45,020 bases of DNA from Bacillota bacterium (GTDB lineage: Bacteria > Bacillota > Dethiobacteria > DTU022), in NCBI GenBank assembly GCA_018400435.1, contig JAGYMW010000006.1, positions 1 to 45,020 of the forward strand, given 5' to 3'. This document shows, piece by piece, positions 15,548 to 22,689 of this stretch. A program made the position numbers and the translations under genes. Under the pieces are notes generated by a model. The model had not been told where the DNA came from and searched no databases. It saw nothing but the letters and a program-made list of their open reading frames with translations. Position 1 is the stretch's first letter; every line of letters starts with the position of its first letter.

Positions 15548-17641
15548 TTGAAGGAAGAATACCCTGTAAAAACTGAACAAAAACTATCGGTAAAAAATGT
15601 TTATCGCGAGATTCGCAAGCGAGACGGGCGGGTAGTGCCCTTTGATTCTGAAAAAATTACTGAAGCAATTTTTAAAGCAGCTCAGGCTGTAGGCGGCAGG
15701 AACCGCACTATTGCAGAAAACTTAACCAGGCAGGTTATTGAAAGTGTGCGGGATAAAATACCGGCCGCAGTTATTCCCACTGTGGAAGAAGTACAGGACG
15801 CAGTAGAAGTGGCTCTTATTGAAAACGGGCATGCCCGTACTGCCAAAGCATATATTCTCTACAGGGATCGCCGAACCCGTATTCGCGAGGGAAAATCAGA
15901 GCTGATGGATGTGGTAAAGGACATTTTGATTGAAGAAAACCGTGAAAAAAGTGGTTTTAACAGTTCTCCATCAGCAAAAATGATCCAGATTGCCACGGCA
16001 GCCAGCAAGCAATATTACCTGAGCAATTTGCTTCCTGAAGAGTTCTCCAGGGCGCATGAAGAAGGATCGCTGCACATTGATCACCTTGATTATTACAGTA
16101 AGACGTTAAACAGCCTGCAGATAAATCTTATTAATCTGCTCAGGCAGGGTTTTGACGCCGGAAGCGGTTATATTCGCCCGCCAAAAAGGTTTTCCTCGGC
16201 TGCCGCCCAGGCGGCCATTATCCTCCAAAATAGCCAGAACGATATGTTCGGAGTGCAGAGTTTCCCTTATTTTGATCGCAGCATGGGTGAAGTGATCAGG
16301 CACCTGGAATATAAACCGGATTACGAAGAGGTTTATCAAGCCATGGAGGGTTTGATAACCTTGCTGAACAGCGTTCACAGCTTGGTAGGGGTTGGAATAC
16401 CCTTCAGCTCAATAAATATAGGTGTTGACACGAGCGAAGAAGGCAGGATGATTAGCAGGGCAATATTGGAAGTATTCCTGAAAGGGTTGGGCCGGGGGGC
16501 AACCCCGCTCCGGCCTGATCTTATCTTCAGTATTAGGAAAGGGGTAAATTTTGCCCCGGAAGATCCAAACTATGATCTTTATAGAATGGCCTTACAGGTA
16601 ACGGCAGACCGAATGAACCCCAGTTATAGCTTTATGGACAGTTCCTTTAATAAAGCGTATAGGAACGAAGTTTCCTATATGGGTTGTGGAACCAGAATTG
16701 CCGAGAATCGTCACGGTCCGGAAATAGCTGCCGGCCGTGGCAACATCGCTTCGGTAGTCATGAATCTGCCACGCATTGCCTTTAAATGCCGAGGACGAGA
16801 AGACATCTTTTTTGTTCAGCTGGATCGACTGATCCGTATTGCTGCTAAACAGTTATTACACCGATATGCTGTTCTCGCCAGGTTGAAGGTCAGTGATTTG
16901 CCGTTTATTATGGGGCAGAAGTTGTACCTGGAATCGGAAAATCTCAGCAGTGTGGATAGTATTGGAGAAGTGATTAAACAGGGTACTCTGGCTGTTGGAT
17001 TTGTCGGTTTAGCGGAAGCAGTACAGCTGCTGTGTGGAAGGCACCATGGTGAAGATCTCTCTGCTCTGGAACTGGCCCGGAAAATCGTTGACCATATGAG
17101 GCGGAGAATTGACAGTTATGCCGATGAATACGATCTCAACATGGCTCTGCTTGCTGCATCTTCTCCAGGCCTGGTCGGCAAATTTGCAGCCATGGATCGA
17201 GAACGTTACGGATCCGTGCCGGGTGTGACAACTCGCAGTTACTATTCCGATTCATTTCATATCCCTTCTTATTATGCTCTAACGATGACTGATAAAATAA
17301 CAGTGGAAGGATCATTCCATCATTTTTGCAATGCCGGGCATATCAGTTACATAGAACTACCCGACCCTCCCGGTGATAAAATTGAGCTGGTTGATCAGAT
17401 TATCCGCCAGATGGCGTCTGCCGATATTGGGTTGGGGGGAATTAATTTTCCGCTGGACGAGTGCATGGAATGTTCCCATCGGGGTGTTGTTGACAACAGC
17501 TGCCCGTACTGCGGTAGTGCCAGCGTAAGACGAATCCGTCGTGTGTCGGGTCGTTTGATGACCGAAGAACATTTTGACAAGCAGATTGCTGAGGAGCTGA
17601 AGGAAAGACGGGCTCATTTTGAGCCGGGTGATGAACTCTGA
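15548..17641 (+). CDS. nrdD: Class III (anaerobic) ribonucleoside-triphosphate reductase, atypical
   Basis: A 697-residue protein related to glycyl-radical ribonucleotide reductases, which make deoxyribonucleotides without oxygen. An N-terminal ATP-cone (about 15-115) is followed by the large barrel domain. The SINIG.DTSEEGRM region, MGC380 and GRGNIASVVMNLPR are family signatures. A C-terminal zinc site (C639, C642, C652, C655) precedes the candidate radical glycine G668 in RRVSGRL. Oddities: where most members have TCCQIPL the sequence reads NSLQINL (S189-L190), GHG is GSG (206) and MHGGQS is MFGVQS (234). No nrdG activase gene is adjacent. TTG 15548 follows GAGGAGGAC. The family is sure; whether the enzyme is active is uncertain. 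Confidence 0.85.
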   Translation: MKEEYPVKTEQKLSVKNVYREIRKRDGRVVPFDSEKITEAIFKAAQAVGGRNRTIAENLTRQVIESVRDKIPAAVIPTVEEVQDAVEVALIENGHARTAKAYILYRDRRTRIREGKSELMDVVKDILIEENREKSGFNSSPSAKMIQIATAASKQYYLSNLLPEEFSRAHEEGSLHIDHLDYYSKTLNSLQINLINLLRQGFDAGSGYIRPPKRFSSAAAQAAIILQNSQNDMFGVQSFPYFDRSMGEVIRHLEYKPDYEEVYQAMEGLITLLNSVHSLVGVGIPFSSINIGVDTSEEGRMISRAILEVFLKGLGRGATPLRPDLIFSIRKGVNFAPEDPNYDLYRMALQVTADRMNPSYSFMDSSFNKAYRNEVSYMGCGTRIAENRHGPEIAAGRGNIASVVMNLPRIAFKCRGREDIFFVQLDRLIRIAAKQLLHRYAVLARLKVSDLPFIMGQKLYLESENLSSVDSIGEVIKQGTLAVGFVGLAEAVQLLCGRHHGEDLSALELARKIVDHMRRRIDSYADEYDLNMALLAASSPGLVGKFAAMDRERYGSVPGVTTRSYYSDSFHIPSYYALTMTDKITVEGSFHHFCNAGHISYIELPDPPGDKIELVDQIIRQMASADIGLGGINFPLDECMECSHRGVVDNSCPYCGSASVRRIRRVSGRLMTEEHFDKQIAEELKERRAHFEPGDEL

Positions 17642-17679
17642 GAGAGAAACAATACGGGGGAGAGGGAGAATTTGCCCTG

Positions 17680-18489
17680 TTGCATAAGGGCGGGATAGCT
17701 TACCTGCAGTCATCACTGCTCGAAAAAAGCGGGCTGGTTGATCATGCTTTTTCCACACGTATTGGCGGTTGCAGCAGTGGCCCTTTTCAATCGCTCAATA
17801 TGGCTTTTCACACCGGAGATAGCGAGATTAGTGTGCTGGAAAACAGGCGGAGGTTTTTTAATCTTTTTGATTATAATTCCTGTAGCCAGGTTTCAGCGGT
17901 GCAGGTTCATGGGATAGAGTCCGCTGTATTTAATGAAAAAAACCGGGGAGAAGGAGCATGCCCCGGAACAACGGTGAAACACTGCGATGCTCTCATAACA
18001 ACCGAACCAGGGCTGCCGCTGGCTGCATATTCTGCTGATTGCCAGCTTATATTTTTTGTTTCAACGGGAAAGCCGATAGTTGCCCTGGCTCATGCCGGGT
18101 GGCGCGGGGCTCTTGGCGGAATCGGGGTTAGTTTAATAAAGCGTTTGAAAAAAGAGTTCTTGCTAGATCCGGATGAGCTCCTGGTCGCTTTAAGCCCGGC
18201 TATTTGCCGCGATTGTTATCTGGTCGATGAAAAGATTGCCCGCCTGTTCCAGGATGCCGGTTATTCAGATCCCGTTTATCTGGAGCCTGCTTCTGATGGT
18301 TTCTTCAAACTGGATTTAACAGCTGTCAATGAAAAGCAGCTTCTTCGAGCGGGTATTAACAAAGAAAACCTGGTCAAAAACAGCTGGTGCTCATCATGCA
18401 ATGACGATTTGTTTTATTCTTATCGCCGGGACCGCGGAATAACAGGCCGGATGCTCGGTTTCATTGCCATTCGCAGGGGGAAGGGATAA
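17680..18489 (+). CDS. pgeF: Purine nucleoside phosphorylase-like PgeF (YfiH/YlmD, laccase-domain)
   Basis: A 269-residue protein of the YfiH/multi-copper polyphenol oxidoreductase fold, now linked to purine nucleoside phosphorylase activity and to peptidoglycan editing in E. coli. The metal-binding residues are conserved: H77 in QVHG, C121 in SADC and H138 in AHAGWRG. The start is probably TTG 17680, with GGGGGAGAGGGAG somewhat far upstream. In Firmicutes this gene regularly opens the ylm block between ftsZ and divIVA, as here. Confidence 0.93.
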   Translation: MHKGGIAYLQSSLLEKSGLVDHAFSTRIGGCSSGPFQSLNMAFHTGDSEISVLENRRRFFNLFDYNSCSQVSAVQVHGIESAVFNEKNRGEGACPGTTVKHCDALITTEPGLPLAAYSADCQLIFFVSTGKPIVALAHAGWRGALGGIGVSLIKRLKKEFLLDPDELLVALSPAICRDCYLVDEKIARLFQDAGYSDPVYLEPASDGFFKLDLTAVNEKQLLRAGINKENLVKNSWCSSCNDDLFYSYRRDRGITGRMLGFIAIRRGKG

Positions 18490-18492
18490 AAA

Positions 18493-19686
18493 TTGAAGAA
18501 AAAAGGCACCAGGGATGTAAACAGGCGTTTTAAAGTATTGCCCGGTGAGGGCAAGCGCTTCAGCTTCAGCAATTTTAAACAGGCTTTTATTTTTTACGTT
18601 CTCCTGCTGCTGGCCCTGGTAATTATTGTTCAGCTCGGGTATCACTGGCTTGGTGAACAGTATCTTGCCTGGAGGTTGCAAATTATAAATGCCGAACCTG
18701 GAATAATGATCCAGGAATGCAGGGTAGAAGGATTGGTTACCCGGGATGAAGCGGTTATAAGAGCCCCTGAATCAGGATTGATTATGGATATTGCTGAAAA
18801 TAAAAAAAGAATAGCGGCCGGGTCAGAAGTTGCTATTATTGGCATCATTTCGCCTCTGGAGATGCAGAGAATACGGGGTGGGGAAAAAGAAGAATATTCT
18901 GAAGAGGATCTCTGGGAACAATTTAAAGAACACTGGCAGCAGTTGTTTGAGGAAAACCAGAATAATGGCCAGGGTAAAATTGTTTCTGACAGTGAAGCTG
19001 GTACTGATGACAGCACCCGGACGGCAGCGATTGATCCGTCTTCGATGACTTTTGAAGACACCGTCAGTGTTTATAGCGAAAATAGCGGCTTCCTTTCCCA
19101 TTACATCGATGGCTGGGAAGATTATAGAGGTTTATTATACTTAAATGTTGAAGAATATGAAGAATATGCTGAAATGATTAGTGAAGGGAAATATGCCGTG
19201 GTCGGCGAGCTGATCGATGCCGGCCAGCCTATGGTAAAAATAGTTAATAACTGGCGGTGGTATTACAGCATAAAGCTTCCTCTTCACCCGGGGCAGGTGA
19301 TCGCCGGGAAAGACACTGCGGAGATCGAATTTGATTTTGCACCAGGCGACAGCATTCGGGGCAAACTTTATCATAAAGAAGAAAAATTACAGGAGATTCT
19401 CCTGACATACGAAATTGAAGAACAGATTGAGGGTTTTGAACAGATCCGCTGGGCTGAAGCTACTTTGCTCTATTCCCGCCGGGCAGGTATAATAATTCCG
19501 GACGAAGCTTTGTTTGAAAAAGAAGGGCGGGAAGGAATATTTGTTATCGAGGGAGGACGGGTTGTCTTTAAACCGGTCAGCCTTGTTGAAAGGCAGGAGA
19601 ACAAACTTCTAGTGGAAGGAATTGATCCAGGAAGCCTGGTTATTACAAAACCGGCAATGGTAGAAGAGGGGCAAAGGCTGAATTAG
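18493..19686 (+). CDS. HlyD-like membrane-anchored adaptor of unknown role
   Basis: A 397-residue protein with a basic N-terminus and one membrane span (about 31-50). The large extracytoplasmic part looks like an HlyD/periplasmic-adaptor fold: a biotinyl-lipoyl-like strand region (VIRAPESGLIMDI..., about 88-100), an acidic helical insert (about 125-180) and a C-terminal beta domain ending GSLVITKPAMVEEGQRL. The coiled-coil hairpin of true export adaptors is short or absent, and no ABC transporter is adjacent. TTG 18493 starts 4 nt after the pgeF stop, which suggests co-transcription. Function unknown; placement in the division block suggests an envelope role (inference). Confidence 0.75.
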   Translation: MKKKGTRDVNRRFKVLPGEGKRFSFSNFKQAFIFYVLLLLALVIIVQLGYHWLGEQYLAWRLQIINAEPGIMIQECRVEGLVTRDEAVIRAPESGLIMDIAENKKRIAAGSEVAIIGIISPLEMQRIRGGEKEEYSEEDLWEQFKEHWQQLFEENQNNGQGKIVSDSEAGTDDSTRTAAIDPSSMTFEDTVSVYSENSGFLSHYIDGWEDYRGLLYLNVEEYEEYAEMISEGKYAVVGELIDAGQPMVKIVNNWRWYYSIKLPLHPGQVIAGKDTAEIEFDFAPGDSIRGKLYHKEEKLQEILLTYEIEEQIEGFEQIRWAEATLLYSRRAGIIIPDEALFEKEGREGIFVIEGGRVVFKPVSLVERQENKLLVEGIDPGSLVITKPAMVEEGQRLN

Positions 19687-19754
19687 CCTAATCATTTTAT
19701 TGGCAGACTCTGTTGGGCCGTAAAATTATGAAAGACATAACGGGGAGATCCATT

Positions 19755-20417
19755 ATGATCAGTGAAAACTACGGTAAGGTTATGCTGGCAATCGAAAAGG
19801 CAGCCGCCCGTTCAGGACGGCAGCCGGAAGAAGTGAAGCTTGTAGCAGTGACAAAAACTGTAGGGGTCGAAGAGGTTCGCCTTGCGGCATCCCTTGGAAT
19901 CAGTGATTTTGGTGAAAACCGGGTCCAGGACGCGGTAGAAAAAGTAAAGACATTTCCTCAACTAAAGTGGCATTTTATTGGACATCTGCAAAGCAACAAG
20001 GTCAAAGATGTCCTACCTTATTACGTGATGATTCACTCACTTGATCGCCTTTCACTGGCTGGAGCGCTGCAGCGCTGGGCGGAGCGAATGGACAGGAAGG
20101 TAGAAGCCCTGGTACAGGTTAATGTATCCGGTGAAGAAAGCAAGTTTGGCCTTCTCCCGGAGGAACTTTCCGCGTTTCTAACCAAATTGAAATCATTTGA
20201 CCGGCTGAATATTCGAGGATTGATGACCATGGCTCCATTTTTTGATGATCCTGAAGACACGCGGCCCTGTTTCAGGCTTCTTCGTCAACTGCGGGATGAG
20301 AGCGTCCGATCTGGATTTACACTGGCCGATCTTTCAATGGGGATGACCAATGATTATGTGGTTGCTGTGGAAGAGGGCGCCACAATAGTGAGAATCGGCA
20401 GCGCTCTTTTTGCTTAG
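19755..20417 (+). CDS. yggS: PLP homeostasis protein YggS/YlmE
   Basis: A 220-residue single-domain alanine-racemase-fold protein that binds pyridoxal phosphate and controls PLP and amino-acid homeostasis without known racemase activity. The PLP lysine is K34 in LVAVTK; FGENRVQDA, WHFIGHLQSNK and the C-terminal SMGMTNDY...VRIGSALF signature are all present. ATG 19755 follows GGGGAG with 7-nt spacing and matches the family N-terminus; the longer frame from 19713 is rejected. sepF, which normally follows, is missing. Confidence 0.96.
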   Translation: MISENYGKVMLAIEKAAARSGRQPEEVKLVAVTKTVGVEEVRLAASLGISDFGENRVQDAVEKVKTFPQLKWHFIGHLQSNKVKDVLPYYVMIHSLDRLSLAGALQRWAERMDRKVEALVQVNVSGEESKFGLLPEELSAFLTKLKSFDRLNIRGLMTMAPFFDDPEDTRPCFRLLRQLRDESVRSGFTLADLSMGMTNDYVVAVEEGATIVRIGSALFA

Positions 20418-20508
20418 AGTTATTCCGGCTTTTTGAGTGGTTCATATAGCGGCCTTTTTAAAAAACAAATCGGATTGATAACACTATTTACTTTTGAGAG
20501 AGGTGATC

Positions 20509-20796
20509 GTGATCAGACTATTGGCTGAAGGCTTGCTCGCATTTATTCAGATTTATTATTTCATCCTCCTGGCACGGATAATAATGTCCTGGTTCATGTT
20601 TGGTGCCGGTGGGAACCTTACCCTTTCTTCAATCTACCGTGTTGTTTACGGTTTGACGGAGCCTCTGCTGGCACCCATCCGCAGGATCATTCCTTCACCG
20701 CGGTTGGGAATGGGTTATCTTGATCTATCCCCGATTATTCTGCTGATTCTGCTGCGCCTGGCGCAGCAGCTCATTATCCGCTATTTTTATTTATAA
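20509..20796 (+). CDS. yggT: YggT family membrane protein
   Basis: A small (about 95 residues) protein with two hydrophobic segments (about 4-25 and 73-92) and the YggT signatures ILLARIIMSWF and TEPLLAPIRRIIPS. The family is linked to osmotic tolerance and, in plants and cyanobacteria, to membrane or division-site organisation. The start is probably GTG 20509, with AGAGGTGA just upstream; TTG 20494 is an alternative. It sits between yggS and ylmH, as in Bacillus ylmG. Confidence 0.92.
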   Translation: MIRLLAEGLLAFIQIYYFILLARIIMSWFMFGAGGNLTLSSIYRVVYGLTEPLLAPIRRIIPSPRLGMGYLDLSPIILLILLRLAQQLIIRYFYL

Positions 20797-20813
20797 TTCC
20801 GGGAGGGTTTAAA

Positions 20814-21581
20814 ATGGGTGTTGAATTTCTCCTTTCGGAAGGAGAGAAACAGTGGCTGCGGCAATTTGAACGCAGGCTAGATCAACTGGACGGCAGGGTA
20901 TCCTTTACAACTTCGTTTCTTGATCCGCGACTGCTCGAACTCGCTGGAATAGTTTTGAAAAATAATCATGCCTGTTCCTATACAATCGGCGGCGGTTATC
21001 CTGAAGCGGAAAGAAATGTTATTCACCTCTTTCCTGTATCACGGCCGGGTGCCGCTCCACCGGTCAAAGCTGTTCTTGTGCAGGGAATAAAAGGCGAAAC
21101 TGCTCTTGGGCATCGTGATATCCTGGGGGCAGTGCTGGGACTGGGCCTTCGCCGTGATCAGATCGGCGACATTGTGCACCTTGAAAAGGACGGAGTGGCA
21201 ATCATGGTTCTGGAAACAAAAGCGGACTACATCGCCACCAACCTGGTTCGGGTTGGCCGGCAGGATGTAACTTGCAGTGTTATCGATCCAGGGGATCTGT
21301 CCCTGGCAGAAGAAAGCGGAAAAGAAATAAAGGGTACGGTGGCCAGCTTGAGGGCTGATGCTGTTTTATCGCTTGGGTTTGGCCTGTCAAGATCAAGGAT
21401 GACTATGCTGATTAAAGGAGGGCTGGTTCGGGTAAATTGGAGACCGGTAAGCTCACCTTCATTGCAATTGAAGGAAGGCGATCATCTCTCACTGAAGGGA
21501 AAAGGAAGAGTGTTGCTTGAAAAAGTAGAAGGTGAAACACGAAGGGGTAGGCTGCATCTAAGCTTGAAAAGATATAGCTGA
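20814..21581 (+). CDS. ylmH: S4-domain RNA-binding protein YlmH
   Basis: A 255-residue protein with an N-terminal YlmH/RRM-like region, including HRDILGAVLGLGLRRDQIGDI (about 100-120), and a C-terminal S4 RNA-binding domain (about 185-250, with LGFGLSRSRMTMLIKGGLVRVN). In Bacillus YlmH binds 50S-peptidyl-tRNA complexes and can act with RqcH in ribosome-associated quality control. An rqcH gene lies about 6 kb downstream in this window. ATG 20814 follows GGGAGGG. It keeps the conserved position between yggT and divIVA. Confidence 0.93.
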   Translation: MGVEFLLSEGEKQWLRQFERRLDQLDGRVSFTTSFLDPRLLELAGIVLKNNHACSYTIGGGYPEAERNVIHLFPVSRPGAAPPVKAVLVQGIKGETALGHRDILGAVLGLGLRRDQIGDIVHLEKDGVAIMVLETKADYIATNLVRVGRQDVTCSVIDPGDLSLAEESGKEIKGTVASLRADAVLSLGFGLSRSRMTMLIKGGLVRVNWRPVSSPSLQLKEGDHLSLKGKGRVLLEKVEGETRRGRLHLSLKRYS

Positions 21582-21662
21582 GGGAGCAGGAAAAGTGGCC
21601 ATGCTGTCGAAGTCTGCCAACAAATATAATCAATTAATAAAGGGTAACAGGGAGGATAAATT

Positions 21663-22292
21663 ATGTCCATCACACCGTTGGATATACAGGAAAAAGAATT
21701 TGAACGTTCATTCCGCGGTTATGATATGGAAGATGTGGATGATTTTCTGGATGAAGTGGCAGGAGATCTTGAAAAGTTGCTCAGGGAAAACGAGGAACTG
21801 AAAGAAGAGATCAACCGGCTGCTTGAAAAAAATAAGAATTATCATAAAATGGAAGAAACATTGCACAGTGCCATTGTTGTAGCTCAGGAAACCGCCGAAG
21901 AAGTAAAACAAAATGCTAAACGTGAGAGTGACCTGATCAAGCGGGAAGCGGAGAGAGAAGCCAAGCAGATCATCGAAGATGCCCGTTTCAGGGCCGGCCG
22001 GATCATGAGCGAACATGAAGAACTAATCAAGCAAGCTCAGATATTCAAAATGCGGTTTCGCTCTTTTGTCGAAGCTCAACTGGCTACACTGGAGAAAGAA
22101 GAATGGCTTAGTGATGCTCCAGAGATTGAAGAGAAAGATGACGAGGTCCTTGAATTTGATCCCGGTCCTGTAAGCAATGAAAAACTTGATGATGAAACGG
22201 GCACGGAAGACGAAAAAGAAAATGATTTCGGGATTCGGTATGATCTTGACCCGGATGACTATCCCGAAACAGATAAAGATCCTGAATTTTAA
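21663..22292 (+). CDS. divIVA: DivIVA domain cell-pole/septum protein
   Basis: A 209-residue protein starting with the DivIVA N-terminal domain (MSITPLDIQEKEFERSFRGY, then DVDDFLD at about 24-30). That domain binds negatively curved membrane at division sites and poles. A long charged coiled coil follows (about 35-130). The C-terminal tail (about 140-209) is very rich in Asp and Glu. ATG 21663 follows AGGGAGGA. It occupies the usual place before ileS. In Bacillus DivIVA positions MinCDJ, but no min genes are in this window. Confidence 0.95.
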   Translation: MSITPLDIQEKEFERSFRGYDMEDVDDFLDEVAGDLEKLLRENEELKEEINRLLEKNKNYHKMEETLHSAIVVAQETAEEVKQNAKRESDLIKREAEREAKQIIEDARFRAGRIMSEHEELIKQAQIFKMRFRSFVEAQLATLEKEEWLSDAPEIEEKDDEVLEFDPGPVSNEKLDDETGTEDEKENDFGIRYDLDPDDYPETDKDPEF

Positions 22293-22312
22293 GTATTGCA
22301 GTAAAGCAATAT

Positions 22313-22332
22313 CAGTTTAAATTAAACTGTTT
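22313..22332 (+). terminator. Weak hairpin after divIVA, possible terminator
   Basis: CAGTTTA (22313-22319) pairs perfectly with TAAACTG (22323-22329) over a 3-nt loop, followed by a few T residues. A smaller stem, ATTGC/GCAAT, lies just before it (22295-22310). It is AT-rich and so weak, but it lies between divIVA and the ileS promoter. Confidence 0.35.
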
Positions 22333-22346
22333 ACGAAATGCAGGTA

Positions 22347-22375
22347 TTGATTTTAGCGGTTATCCGTGTTAAAAT
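22347..22375 (+). promoter_or_regulatory. Promoter of ileS T-box transcript
   Basis: TTGATT (22347-22352) and TAAAAT (22370-22375) are separated by 17 bp. Transcription would begin near 22382, just before the T-box stem I. Confidence 0.7.
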
Positions 22376-22381
22376 CTGGAG

Positions 22382-22625
22382 CAAATGCTGTGAATGGGAC
22401 ACGAAAGCGGTACCTGTGCTTACCCAGAGAGCCGGTTTAAGGTGGGAGTCCGGTTGAGCCGACCGTTGAAGATCACCCGGGAGCAGCCGCGCCAAATTTC
22501 CGGAAAGAAAGAGTAGACGCGGACGGTAGCCGTCGTTATTGGCATTCGGAAGGAGCCTTGTTTTTAATTGGGCACGAGGGTGGTACCGCGGGATATATCT
22601 CGCCCCTGCAGGGGCGGGTTTTTTT
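22382..22625 (+). ncRNA. T-box riboswitch, isoleucine-specific
   Basis: A tRNA-sensing leader that permits ileS transcription when uncharged tRNA-Ile binds. The T-box sequence GGGTGGTACCGCGG is present at 22578-22591. The specifier codon in stem I is read as ATC (Ile) at 22472-22474, inside GAAGATCACC. The leader ends in a strong terminator: CTCGCCCC (22599-22606) pairs with GGGGCGGG (22611-22618), followed by a T run (22619-22625). The downstream gene encodes IleRS, which agrees with the specifier. Confidence 0.95.
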
Positions 22626-22689
22626 ATGATTATTGGCTATGCTGCCGGAGGAAGAGAAATTTTGTATTATCAACTGGAGGAGAAAATTT

